Source of the DNA: Paralvinella palmiformis
Taxonomy: Eukaryota; Annelida; Polychaeta; Terebellida; Alvinellidae
Direction of reading: 5' to 3'
DNA length: 64,000 nucleotides
NCBI GenBank assembly: GCA_025642065.1
Contig: JAODUP010000127.1
Location: forward strand, 1,487,501 to 1,551,500
In this document: piece by piece, positions 14,168 through 29,340 of the stretch
Layout of the letters: each line of letters starts with the position of its first letter
How positions within the stretch are numbered: position 1 is the stretch's first letter
The notes under the pieces: model-generated
Told to the model about the DNA's origin: nothing
The model's database searches: none
The model's input: the letters and a program-made list of their open reading frames with translations, nothing else
Translations under genes and position numbers: made by a program

Positions 14168-17100
14168 GTCATTATCAATTAATGCCAGTCTCTATAACTC
14201 TCTAGTCTTCTTCTTTGCTACTACATTAATTATCAGGATATGTACTTAACAGGTGTCTGTGTCTGTTAGGTGGCTAACATAGAGGGGAGTGGGGGGGGGG
14301 GTGACAGATTGATAGCTGACACTTGACACAGGTAGACTAGTGAGATTATCGGTGGTCACATAATTAACTAAACAAAGCTAAGATAGGCATCTAAGTGTTG
14401 GTTTCATGTATTTGATGTGTGCATGCACACGCACACACACACAAACACACACACAATAAGTGATAAAAATAAAGAATATACTTTAACTGCCTCTAAACTG
14501 ATGTGAACTGAATAATTTAATAATGCCAGCTTGTTTATAACAGTAAATTTTAAAAGGTCAACGACCTACGCATGTCAAGCTCAGGTGTGAATTACTCTGA
14601 TAAAAAAACAGCAGTGGTGAAATTTTAGACACAGAATACAGAGCTATAAGTGAATCAAGTAATATGGATACGTCGATAATCAATTTTGGTAATAAATAAA
14701 AATAATTGCCAAATAAAGTTCAAGTGTGTGTGTAAGAGTGAGAGTGCACATGCATGCACACGTATCCATGCACTTATGCAATATATGTTATAATATTCGG
14801 CTAGAATTAAGTTAAAATAATTAAGCCCTGCTAAAAATATCATTAGAGTGAAAAGCATCTAGATGCGGATGCATAAAAAAAGATAGGTTAAAAATAACAT
14901 CAGGCAAACCTGGCAACAACATCCATATTCAAAAGCGAGACAAAGTAAGTGAACAATGATGCAAAATCGATTTTACTTCCACCATCTGGCATGTGTTACA
15001 TAGGTATCAATATCTCTGAGATACACATATTAAAATGACGAGCAACCATCTGTATCACAGTTATGATCATTAACTAATTTTCATAATCTACGGTGTTTCC
15101 AAGAAATGACGACCTTTTAACAACACCCTGGGTGAGAGAAATGCTAGACAACCTGCCAAAATAAAAATGATTTCTCTACATCCCAAAATATCTAACATTA
15201 GGAGATAGTTATTGAAAGTGACTGTCTGCAGTAAAACTTCATATGACAGATAAAAGAAGGTGCGTTATTGTGACAAATGACCAGGATCTGTAGCAGAAGG
15301 AACACAGACAAAGAACACTAAATATGAATGGCATCACAGGTTTCTCAGTGTTGGTTGTCAAACGTGATAACAACTCGTGTTAGCGATGGGAGAAAGTACA
15401 TTTAAAGAGAAATTGTCATGTACATGGATAATTAATAAACAATATAGGTGTTAGCTACAAATAACTACTTTAGACAAATGTATGGATCAGGACATTGATG
15501 GAATGAAGGAACAGATGGACGGACGGACGGATGGACAGCACTAAGCTAGTTTTACCTACCTTACATATTGTCTGATATTCCTCATTATCTTCATCGTACA
15601 CAGCCAACAGAAAGCCGCCATATTTACCAGTCCTTTTACCGGTGCCAATATATCCGCCAATAACTACCACATCCAAAGTGTCTCCAACTCCTTCTAAGTA
15701 ATCTTTCTTTAGCTGATAAAATAGAAGAAAAAAATAAAATAAAACACCATTGCTACGCTCATATAAAAACATTGTATGGACTAGTAACAGAAACGACAAA
15801 AGATCATACACCAGTAGTCTCATCTGTAATAAATGTTAAGAAAGGGGAAACATTTAATATAAATGTGATTCAGTCGGACTAACACTGGTTACAACTTCTT
15901 TAGGTTCACTCAACCATAAATGGATATATTTGGACGAGATAAATTGTGAATCACGCATCTCTAACCGACGACATTCACAATGGACACACAATTAGCCATA
16001 ACATTGTGTTGTCAGCCAATGTCAGTGCGTGTAACCTTGTAGCTCCATTAAGACAAATCTAGCAAGTCTGATACGAGCTCATATTTATTGCAGCTTCTGA
16101 CATTTTCAGATGTAATTTAAGGCAGTGTATTAACAATTTGTATTCACTTATGCAGCCATTATGTTTTTTTATCATTATGATAACAATTTTTAATTAACTT
16201 ATTCAAGAGTTATGCTACAAATTTGGCACTAATCTAAGTATGTCGTGATTGTGAAGATGGGGTACATAGTACACAACATGTTTTATTTGCTAAATTATTT
16301 ATCCTTAAGCTATATTTGATCAGAATTAGACAGGAAAATCATCAATATTTCTTAGAATATGATGACTTGATTAACAAATGTGCAAGAAATGTTTGAAAAA
16401 CTAGACCTGTATTACCATAAACACAGTGAAATATTAACACTAAAACCAATAACATTTAGTATTTCAATCTTTTCAGAAGAAACCTTTAATTAAGCATAAC
16501 AAAGTAATTATTTAACATTAAAAAAAATTAACAAATCATCAAATTTCACTAATTATAAGCTTGTTAAAGAGATATGTAATACAAAGTTAAAAATGACTCT
16601 TCATGGTTCATAAAAGTATGAAAATATTTTTCCATGTATTTCCACATGTATTATATACAAAACAAGTAAGTTTATTAGGGCAAAAATTAAATTTTCCTCG
16701 AGCCTTCAAGTCTATATCATCTGAAGAAAAAAGAAATATTTGATTTTAAAAAAAGGTTTGAGATTTTAGTGGTTAAATGTTAATTGATACGCTAAAGAAC
16801 TGAAATTATTTTCCAGGGTTTCCGGGAAGTATTAAAAATTATTTCCAAGGTTTTCAACAGCCAATCCTGTACAGATTGGATTTCAGACCATCCCCGCTAA
16901 CAACTTTAATTATCTGAGCTAACACAAGAAGCTCTATGACCTGTGAATGTTAACAAATAGTAAACAGAAACAGTCTATTCCCCCCTCTAAGAGTTAATCA
17001 TTGTACTAAGGATTTGTTTAGGCTCAACACTGGTTACATCTGGAATGTACAGCTGAAGCTTAGCTCTCCAAAGAAACATTCCCACAAATGCAGGTTTCAC

Positions 17101-19689
17101 TGATCTTTGAACCTAGACTTGGTGGTTAATAGCATAATCGCAGCACCCATAACATGCAAATGACATGGATCATGTGCGGTATAAATATATCAGAGGCCGA
17201 GACAGGCAAAAATGTTGCTGGGCTGGTAACCTGAAAGTTTACATGAAATAAGTTTCAATTTGAGCCAATTCTGCTTATTTTACATTATACAAATATAGAT
17301 TATGACTTAAACTTTTTGACATCTTATCTAAGCTATACTGTTTATAATATATGATATATTAACAAATCATCAAATTTCACTAATTATAAGCTTGTTAAAG
17401 AGATATGTAATACAAAGTTAAAAATGACTCTTCATGGTTCATAAAAGTATGAAAATATTTTTCCATGTATTTCCACATGTATTATATACAAAACAAGTAA
17501 GTTTATTAGGGCAAAAATTAAATTTTCCTCGAGCCTTCAAGTCTATATCATCTGAAGAAAAAAGAAATATTTGATTTTAAAAAAAGGTTTGAGATTTTAG
17601 TGGTTAAATGTTAATTGATACGCTAAAGAACTGAAATTATTTTCCAGGGTTTCCGGGAAGTATTAAAAATTATTTCCAAGGTTTTCAACAGCCAATCCTG
17701 TACAGATTGGATTTCAGACCATCCCCGCTAACAACTTTAATTATCTGAGCTAACACAAGAAGCTCTATGACCTGTGAATGTTAACCAATAGTAAACAGAA
17801 ACAGTCTATTCCCCCCTCTAAGAGTTAATCATTGTACTAAGGATTTGTTTAGGCTCAACACTGGTTACATCTGGAATGTACAGCTGAAGCTTAGCTCTCC
17901 AAAGAAACATTCCCACAAATGCAGGTTTCACTGATCTTTGAACCTAGACTTGGTGGTTAATAGCATAATATTCTATCTACTGAGCTATCGCAGCACCCAT
18001 AACATGCAAATGACATGGATCATGTGCGGTATAAATACATCAGAGGCCGAGACAGGCAAAAATGTTGCTGGGCTGGTAACCTGAAAGTTTACATGAAATA
18101 AGTTTCAATTTGAGCCAATTCTGCTTATTTTACATTATACAAATATAGATTATGACTTAAACTTTTTGACATCTTATCTAAGCTATACTGTTTATAATAT
18201 ATGATATATTAACTGTAAATGTTGAAACATTGTTGAGCACTTGTAGATCAGATGGCAGTAAATATTGGGATAGGACAGTTTATAAATTAAAATTGTTATA
18301 CATTTATGGAACAGCAATGGGATGGATCCTGCAGGTTTACCGTAGCAAGTGTAGATGAGGATTCGAATGAGATGACGTTTGATGATAATAAAGAATGAGT
18401 CCAAGGAGTGGACTGTTTTGTTTATCTTTGGCATTTGTCATTTCTGGGATATACGATGAAGGATATCAGATTATCAAATCAAACAGTGAACGGACACTTC
18501 TTTGACAGACTTATCTGGCACAAATAGCTTGAACGACCAAACCAAAATATTTATATTCTGAATAAAAGTCAGGTGTTTAAAAACATCTAAATGGCTGAGA
18601 TTGTTACTGGGCTGCGATGACTTGAGGCTTATCAGAGCTGTTGGCTGATGTGAGATGAAAGCTGATATCAGATCCTGGACATCAAGATTTTACGATAATA
18701 ACAAGAACAAAAGAATGACTCTTAGAACAATGATCAAAGAAATGAATAATAAAATGTTCGTTTAAATTAAAAACAATGGCAATATTATTTTGTGTGTTAC
18801 TACTGTCCTGTCATTCCACAATATTAACCATTTTGTAATGGCATGTGAAATGACATAAAGCTAGTTATAAGGTAAATGACAAGGTGTGGACAACATTTGT
18901 TATAAGGTAAATGACAAGGTGTGGACAACATTTGTTATAAGGTAAATGACAAGGTGTGGACAACATTTGTTATAAGGTAAATGACAAGGTGTGGACAACA
19001 TTTGTTATAAGGTAAATGACAAGGTGTGGACAACATTTGTTATAAGGTAAATGACAAGGTGTGGACAACATTTGTTATAAGGTAAATGACAAGGTGTGGA
19101 CAACATTTGCGATAGAATTTACTTCCATAATATACAATTTAAACATTTATGACTATGATTTAACAAATTACACTGCGATTGTGACATTTTAGTTATGAGC
19201 ATTAACAAATGTGATTCCCTTTTGTACTTTGGTCAAGAATAAATTTAAAAAAATGAATCCGAAAACGAAGTTTTGATCGTTTTAGTGCACATTATCAAAC
19301 AAACCATGCGTTATCTACAACAACAACTGTTACATTCACACTGATATACCTTCAGCCAGTTACGTGATCGCTTGGCAATTTCGTAAGTAGCATCCACATC
19401 AAGTGTCTTCACCATCAAACCCTCACAGCTATCTGTTAAAGAGAGCATAAAAGAATTGTAAACAGAGATTCAATGGGTATGGAAAGAGAAATAAATTTCT
19501 TTGAGCATAAAATAACGACTAAACAACACAACCTGTACAAGTTTCAGTCAGAAATTAATCTGCAGTCATCGAACTTAAATTTATGGAAAGTAAGCCTAAC
19601 AAAGTAGGTGACCCTCCACAATTTTGAAAATTCAGTATCTGTAATTGCATATGGTAGAATATTCAGCTGACACACACACACACGCACAA

Positions 19690-19721
<32 letters not shown>

Positions 19722-20637
19722 ATTTATATATCATATAATAAATAATAATAATAATACGAAAATTCTATAGTGTCAATATTCACAAAAAGAATTGAGCTCA
19801 ATGGAACACCTAGTACAGGTGTTGGGCAATCTCATAGTCAAGGTACAAAATTCTGCCACAAATGATTAGATGATAAAAGCAAGCAAATATTTGCTTCTAA
19901 TGAATAGTAAATATGAAAATGATTTGATATAAATAAAATACAGAACCCATATATAACAAAAAGCAGTAGTACAACCCTGTAATCAGTCTTCATTATGATG
20001 ATGATTGATGTTTTATGGCCACTTTTGTTCACATGGTAGGCTAAATGGGCTGAGCAACCTCTAAAGATAATGAGGCAAAGTCAAAGATGAAACACCCTTC
20101 AGAAATGCCCATGCCAAGATTCAAACTCAAGTGGTAGTGAACTGTGATCCAACGCGCTACCAGTTATACCACAGAGGCGCCTTAATCTTCATCATGGTAA
20201 ATAGGCCACAATAGAATAAACAGAATATATACAATCTAACCCCGGATAAGGATTCGATTTCCTGCCATGATAATGCCCCCATTTATCCCCCCCCCCCATT
20301 ATTCAGCCACCGCCAATGCTTACTTAATACGAATACAATACATTGCCATCTAAATACCCCGCTATTACCACCAAACACTGACCATGAAATGTTTCTGGTA
20401 ATCTGTGAAATGACTGACAAGCTGTCAGGGTCATTAGGTGGCGAACATGATGATGTTGATCATACGATCGGCAATAGATTAAATAAAGTGATAGTTGGGG
20501 TTAACAAAGGATCAAAAGTCACATGTAATTAACCACCCACAATATGCCTCCCTCACTCTAATACCACCCCCACCCCAGCACCAACTTTCAGCCAGGTCCC
20601 AAAGTTGGCATAAAAGTGAGGCTAAACTATCTATCTA

Positions 20638-20674
<37 letters not shown>

Positions 20675-23600
20675 TTATTTGGAACTTTTTACCTTTGCCA
20701 CACAAATTTATAAAATAAACATGATATACTCATGTCTGGCATCAAATAATTTTAGCTTTTTGACATTTCTATATTTCCAATGTGGAAAAGATTTAAATGG
20801 AATGTGAATTTTTCACAGGTTTCTAGCATATACCTGTGAATAATGCAGAAAAAACAAATACGATAAGTAGCATCTTAAATAAGTTACATTAATGTTATTT
20901 ACTTTAATCAAATGCACAAATCTATAAGCTGACCCACAAATAGACTGAACGAATTTAGACTTAAGCAGAATACTTCAGAGTAAAACACCACACCCTAATC
21001 CTGGTGAGTCATTTAGATCGAGAACGAATATTGGATCGCTTCTTTTACACTTCTGGCTTTTAAAAATGTTCAAATGTTGCTGTCTTACTGCCACTTTTCT
21101 GCACATTGTGTGCGCTAAATGCCAAATGCAGGCGGTGGGCTAAATGGGCTGAGCACTCTCCAAAGGTAATGAAGGGAAGTAAAGGATGAAATACTATTCT
21201 GACATAGTCCTGCTGGGCTTTCAACCCAGGGGTTATAGATTGGTGGCCATCTGCTCTACCAGTTCCAGTTAGGCCATGGAAGACCTCCCCCCCCCTCCCC
21301 CGCTGCCCAATATACTACTGGCTTCAAATAACTTGCCTTTGATGGACTCTTCTAGGAATTCAGCGATGTCATCAGTGTTGTTTGATATGGTACTGGTGGC
21401 AAACACGAACTCCCCAGGTGACTCACTGAATGAGTCATACAGAAGTTCTCTTCGTTTACAGAATGACTCCTGAACCAGCGATTCGCCATTCAGGTACAAC
21501 AGATCAAAGGCATAGACGCATACCTGGACCTTAATATCAGCAGCATCAGCATCCTGAAATATTTGGTGTCAGAATGATTAATAAACTACTCAGATAAATA
21601 TACTAAAAATCAGAAATAACATTTTAAATTCCACCCTGATCTATAGCATTCTCTCTTGTTGCTATCAAGCTGATACATGGAAATCAAATTTAGACAGTAA
21701 AATAAATAGAAAAAATTATGGAATTCTTTGTTGTTATTAATATTTAGTGTAATTGTAAATAAATTGCCACTCAAAATATATAAAACTTTAGAAAACAGAG
21801 AAAACATAAGACATGATGCTATCAGCTCGGCTTAATGCAAGCACTCTCATGATATATAAAGTTTTGTCAGAAAATATATGTAATAAGAATGAGTATATGC
21901 AACTCATCAATATTACTCTAAAAATTTTAAATGTTTTGTAAAACCACAAAGTAGTTTGTACTTATAATTCAATTTTCACAAAACATTGGTAACTGTATCT
22001 ATTTAAATATTTTGATGAGTCACGAACAATATTTAATACTTATACTCCAGTACAAAGCCTGTGTACTCGACCTATCCTTGCTTACAAATCATATTACAAT
22101 CAGTAGCTATTTAAACACAGATGCTTTGTTAAACTATAGTCATGATACATGTAATTACAGATTCAACTTGTAGAAATAATGCTGTAACACTAGGCCATTA
22201 CATATAAAAATTAGCTTTTAGATAATGTCAGATATAAGACAGAACCAGTGCTAGCCCCCCCAAAAAACACATCTTTACACCAATATCCAAAATATTAGGT
22301 TATTGTTGTGTACAAATACACAGATTGTTTATCTGTCTCAACTTTAAGATCGAAGTCAACAAAGATTCATGCACTCAGACATGCAACACTGTAATGAATT
22401 AGTTAGACATCAATCACATAATATAAGACAGTCTCTGCTACCTTTCTCTTCCTGGTACTGAGCACCTGGAATGGCAGGATCTGGTTCTTTTCCCTATCCC
22501 ATGCCACAGCCTCGCTGTCAATGATGGCTGATTTCACGGTATCCTTCATGATACTTGGAATTCTGGTTATGATATCTGGATACTTGGAGGTGTTGTCCTC
22601 TTGATTACGACTGTAGACATGGATCTTTCCATTTTCAAGGATGTGAATCTTAAAACAAATTTAATGAAGGCTTTTAATAATTAATTAAATATGCAGGAAG
22701 ATTTACTAATGCATAAATCTGCCATTTAACTCCCAGAATGTTTTTTTTAAATATAACAATTATGAGTTTCTGTTAGCATCAGTGACTTTCTGAACTGATA
22801 TATTATATACTATACTGACACATAAATTAGAACATTGCCATGTTAGATCATTTAAATACCGTAGGTCCCGGTCATTAAGCCGAGGTAGTATTTTAGGCCT
22901 AAATATCACGATTTATGGTAGTGCATTAAGCCGACCTAAAAATCTGAACTTTTCTCTGCAGTATTTCCAGGTGAGGTTTTGAATGCAGGAAATAATTTTG
23001 TTTTGATAATTCGTTATTCGTACCAATGTGTTTCGTATACTGTCAATAGATCAAGGCAAATGATAACGATTGTTTACACAAACTTTTAGCGCATGCATGG
23101 GATCTCACACTTAAATTAATGGCGTGATTAAACATTCAATGAACCGCATAAGAAGTCAATGACATAATTAGACATATTGTCAATTACTACTGAGCCTTTG
23201 ATGGTACGATTTGGTCACTCACGTGGCAATAACCGAGACAATGTAAATTACCGGTATATGTAGTCTCAGTTAGTAACTAACTCTCTATTGAAAAAAAAAT
23301 AATCAGTAATTATCCCGTTATTAGTATAAATATGCCCATACAAATATATAGAGTTAACAGCCAGGGGTCTCTACTGCAAACTTCAACAAGTTACATATAG
23401 ATCTACAGTCTAGACCCTATATGGGGGCACCAATGTCTATGACGCCAAACGAATGAGATACGACGCTCTTGGGTATAAAATGTCTTGACTTGGGTACAAG
23501 TTGTCTCGTTACCGACACTGGCTTTGAATTGACACTGGCTTCAAATTGAAAGTCGTGAAATGTGCTACTGAGTCCAACAACATTTATCCATAATTACAAA

Positions 23601-26600
23601 AATCAGATAATTCTACATATAAATATTGATTTTCATTATAAAGCCATGTATAATTATCATCAACTTGTTTCACTTCTATTTTCACTCCATGACTGCATAA
23701 GTTTAAATCAAAATAATGATTGATGTCCATTTGTATCAACTAGATCTAGTCTAGATCTAGATGGCTGTTAACACATTGAATTTTTTTCTCCCGATGACCG
23801 GATGACACTGAAATAGCACCGGCCATTAAGCCGACCCCCCTAAATAAGGGTCAAAATGTTGACAGAAAGTCTTGGCTTAATGGCCAGGACCTACCGTAAT
23901 GTGATGACATTTCGAATTGGAACTTTCTGATATCAAACAAGTTTTATTCTGTCGTTTCAAAGAACTGATAGTAGTAGCTTAAATATCTTTAAAAACCACT
24001 AAAATAAACACAAAAAGCTGTCCCTCAGTCCTACTATATAACTATAAGCCTGCTTCAGCTACAGATAGCAAGATTTGGGGTTGAGATTGAAGTATCCATT
24101 ACTCATACAAGTTGTTACTTTAGTGATTAAACAAAGTCAAGGAAATCCATGAAGTAAATGCACCCATTAATTGAATACCTTAGTGAGGCATATGTCCCAA
24201 CACTGGTAGAACTTACCAAAGAAGACTACCCTTTTTCAGAATAACATTTTCTGATCCAAACTAGTTGATTAAGATAGCTTTTACTGCACCCAGATTAACA
24301 AACTAAACATTATCTACATGACATATACACACCTGAGCTCTCTCGCCATCATATTTATATTCACAGGTAAAGGCAGAGTCCTCAAACCTTTGCAGAACTT
24401 CATGTACACCTTTAGTTGGATGTGCTAACATGGGCTTCAGTGGTATCCCTGCAAAATGTGACAAACTAAGTTAATTCTGTCATAGTCATAGTATACATGC
24501 AAAATTATGGTGCAAACTTCCTTTGGTGGGGTAATTAAATCTAAAATCAAGGGTCAACGGTTTGTGACCTATTTGGGTCATTATGTTTACTAATACATGT
24601 TAATTCTGAGCAATACTGATCAGTTGATGATGATGATTAATGTTTTACGGCCACTTTTGTGCACAAGGTAGGCTAAATGGGCAGAGTGACCTCCAAAGGT
24701 AATGAGACGAAGTGAAAGACGAAACAACCTTCAGATATGCCCACGCTGGGATTCGATCACAGGTGGTAGTGATCTGTGGTCCAACACGCTTCTGCTAGAC
24801 CATGTAGGCGCCAAAATACTGATCAGTTGAATTCTTTACTAAAATACAGCAGTATAATTAAAACTCTTTACGTGATTCTTTACAATTCAATATTTCTATA
24901 TAAAATGTTGAGCCTTAAAACTCAAACATCTTGAATTTTTGTACGAAATCAGCCATAACATTATAGCCACAAAGTGACTGAAACCCATAATATTGATGAA
25001 AACAGATGCATCATCATACAATCATGTCCAGATAGTAAGACGAGATGTTTCTGGTTGATGCAGCCATTCACTTTTCTTTTCACGACAATGCTGATTATGT
25101 ATCAAAATACAGTATATCATTATAATAAGCTTCACCACGGCCATAGTCATATTTCAGTTATCAATGTGTTAATTAAAACATTGTTGCATGTTGATTTTGT
25201 AAAAACTCTTTGGGTAACATCAAGGTATTAAAGGATAATTTCACTTTGTCACCGTTTCCAGTGGCTCCAAAATAGCTGCTTCCATGCATACTTTCATGAT
25301 AAAATGCATTTCAATTTCGGGTCTAAATTTTCATAAACTTTCAAAAATTTGCTCGTTGATATACAGGATCTAAGAAGAGTACAGATTTGAAGCTGTTATT
25401 TAATTATGCGGTTTATCTTATCAGTAATATATTAATATGGACTGTGATCATAATGTAGTCATAGTGCAATACAGCTTGATTTGACAATGTGACTCTAATT
25501 TCCCCCTGGCTACATTTCACAATTCCATTCGATTACAAGGAAACAAAATCCCTTTAAAATGCCATATTTTGTGTTTGAAAATAAGCAAACACTATTTCAG
25601 ATTCCATTTTCCATTTCAGCAATGGGATAGTTTGTTTTAAATTAGTTTCCATTTTAAAAAAATCTGAAATATTTTTTATCTATAACATACCCGTTATGTT
25701 TTTATGGCAACAAGAAGGAAACTTTTCAAGTAGTTAGACTTTCCTAAGTTAGTGTTAGGTATAGCGTTAGGACTGAACTGTCCAACCTATTTGTGTGAAA
25801 AGTGAAAATGAAGAGTTATTTCATTCCCATATAGGTCATTCTATGAAAGAAGTGACAATGGGGCTAAAATTCAAAATGTAGTAACTCCCTTGTTTTTTCG
25901 TGAGTTTCTTTCCATGTTGAGTATATGTTCAGAATCACTAATAGCAAAGACAAAAGCAGTTTTTTTCTTCAGATTGAACACTTCTATTTTGCTATATACA
26001 TCCATAGATATAACATGGACACCAAACTGGAAGCAAAAGGATGCCACTAACTATGCCTTTAAAATGCAAACACTAAGAATATACGAACAGGAGCAACATT
26101 AATATCTGAAATTTTCAAATTATCTAACTGACTTCACCATAAAGCTAATTATCATAAAATATACTGTCGTGATGTTGTATTGCCAAAATTCCATTGACTC
26201 CAAATGTAACTGTAGTGGACATGATGCATTATGTACAAAACTTCAGTGAAAACCTGAATAACTGCATCACAAACAAAAAATATACCAGGTACATAAATAA
26301 AATAACAACCACCAAAACATTATTTAAATTAAAGTTCTAGACAATTTTGATTAATATTTACATGAGGAAACAGTTCTATACAACAGGCAATTTATCAGCT
26401 CCCAATTTTCGCCTCATTTTGTCAGATTATTTTTTAGGAGAAATGTGAATAAATTTTTTTTGTCAGTCCTAGGCTATAACATTTTTCCAGTCTGTCTGAG
26501 GTGTATGTATAGGTTATATATGGTTGGTATTAACATGAACTATTTTGTAATAATCTAGCAAAGTGTTGGTTGTAACAAAAACACCAGTTTCACAGGATGA

Positions 26601-29309
26601 CCCATATGTCAAAAAGAAATGTATAGTTGTGACTTGTGAAGCCCTCCCTAATATAAGTATCAGACATGGGGGGGGGGGGGTCAATTCAGTTCCGGAATTG
26701 ATAGTCAATTCCAATTCTGGAATTGGTTTTTTAAAAGTGGAATTGGATTTAATAAATTAGAAATTGGACTTGAAGTTTGCTACAAAACAATTTAATCCAC
26801 AAATTAATTTACCATTTATTTTTTTACTTCTTCCATGACAATCTTACTTGGAACATAAACTACTCAGGGTAAGTATTCCTAGTAGGTACTTGGAGTAGGT
26901 ATTCAGAGTACCTATTCATGGTAAAAAATGGAATTGGAATTGATAAATTTGGAATTGAATTGAAATTTGATGTAGATTTGGAATTGACCAAATGGAATTG
27001 AGTGGAATTGGAATTGACAAAATGGAATTGACCACATGTCTGATAGGAATTGTTAAATGGGAATGAAACAACAAAACAGATTAAAAACAAAAGAAGTAAT
27101 GGAGAAACACCTTTTAAAATAATTATGACCAAAACAAAATCAATCAAAATGCTCAATTATCAAGTCCTTGATCAAAGAACAATTACAGTTCAGCATACGG
27201 AATCTTAATTGGTAATTAATAGTGTTTTATAAATGCAGAACAGTCAAGAACCCCGAAGTGACATCTCATTCCTTCAATGCTCTATGGAAACATCGGATAC
27301 ATTATGCCAGAGAAAATAAATTCATTAAAAAGAAATTTCCAAGATGTATATTCAGTGTCTACAAGAAACGTTTACTGTAACATATTGTGGTACTTGAGTT
27401 ATATCGCACAGTTTACAAAATTTGTGTACACCTTCATACAAATCTTAGACAAGTCAATGGGATGAATATAAAAACATGGTGTCCACTGGATTCCAGCATG
27501 CCTAAAATTGTGGAACTTCAAGGTTACTGTTAGGTTTAAATTTACAGTTGCAGTTAGTATAGCGACATATCTTGGTCTCCCTATGACATTTTAACAAAAT
27601 CTCTGAAGTACAGTTTCTGAAACCCCTTTGTCCTGGTACCTTGCTGATGGTGAGAGAGCTTGTGTGTCTCAATGACTCTAGAAGCTATCCCGGCAGGGGC
27701 TTAAGCCCCTCACAGGTTTAACCAAGCCAGGCAGGTCTCAGAGGAGGGACCAGGTGAAACCCAGCACCTGGTCCCCCAGGCTGGGTGTGGGGCTAATAAC
27801 CCCACCCCATAAAAACGAGTCCATTATGGAAAATACAACAATAATTGACATTGTTGTTGTAGCCTTATGTCCCAATGGGGATGAAGAGGATAAGTAACTG
27901 TATCTGGAATTGGCAGACACCTAATATTCCTAATCGTCATGGATCTATCACTGGGTTAGTTCATGACGGAGGCAGAGGATGGTGATGATTGATGTTTTAC
28001 GGCCACTTTTATGCACACGATAGGCTAAATGGGCCGAGCGACCTCCAAAGGTAATAAAGTGAAACCAAAGGTGAAACAACCTTCAGATAAGCCCACACCG
28101 AGATTCGAACACGAGTGTTGGGGATCTGTGGTCCAGCACGCTACCACCAGACCACGGAGGCGCCCCTATTTCTGGAGGCAGAATATTGTATAACCGTGAT
28201 TGGTGTGCTGTAATAATAATGCTCTTGACTGACAGACTGACTACTTCTGTAATAATGACCTATACAATCTTGTGTTCTGACACTTAAAATGATGCTTTGT
28301 AAATTTTCATCTAACACTGAAATATATCATTCCTTATTAAAACTCGGGAAGATTAATTATAATCATTTTATATATTAAGTTTATTAGAACTATAATTTTA
28401 TTAAACGCTAAAAACATTATAATATCCGGACATTTTAATCGAGTGCCATAATAAGGCATGCTCGTGAATATTTATTTTTGACCATTTTAACATGGCAAGT
28501 TGTGTACTGACTTCATCAACATGTATTTTTTGGATATAGTTTTGCTCGGTTATGCAATGCCACCACTCACTGTGTGCCAAAATTTAGCAAGCATACATAT
28601 TCTGCTGTATAATTAATTAGCCACTTGGTGGCCATCTGAAAGTGATCCGAGTAAACACAAACATTTTTAACCACAAAATGGATATTTTATGTATAACTTG
28701 CTGGTGATAGAATAATTATTAATGTAAAAAAGTCATTGTTATTAGAATCAATCAGAAACGGTATTGGCCAACAAAGAAATGCTTTAAATACTGAGAACAC
28801 ATGGATCCTTTTGCAAACACTGAATTTCTATTTGAAAAGCGAAATTCAGTTTCAAATATCTGATTCGGCATTTATTTTAATTTTTTTAATCATGACGAAT
28901 CAGTGTCCCCATTCAATCAGTGTCCCCATTCAATCAGTGTCCCCATTCAATCAGTGTCCCCACTCGATCAGTGTCCCCATTCAGCATGATCACCATTTTT
29001 CAGTCTTCACAAACTTTCCTTTATAAAGAGTTTTAGAGTAATCTTCTTACATGTTGGATATTATTATTATCTATTTAAAATGGTAAACATTAGCACCTAT
29101 GCTATACATACACCGGAAATCTTTATAATGACTAACACAGTAGCATCTTACCTGGTGTCAGTTTACAGTGTTTAGGTAAATCATGAACATCTTCCTTTAG
29201 TAATACTGGAATTATTGCATCAAAATTTGGACACTCACTGTGAGAAAAAATAAAATAAATAATGATTATATTTATATCAGTGACAATAGTAGTAACACTC
29301 AAAAATGTG

Positions 29310-29340
<31 letters not shown>

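Noticed and set aside
18864..19108. possible CRISPR-like regular repeats
   Set aside because: The 35-bp units are directly adjacent with no spacers, and the context is an animal intron.
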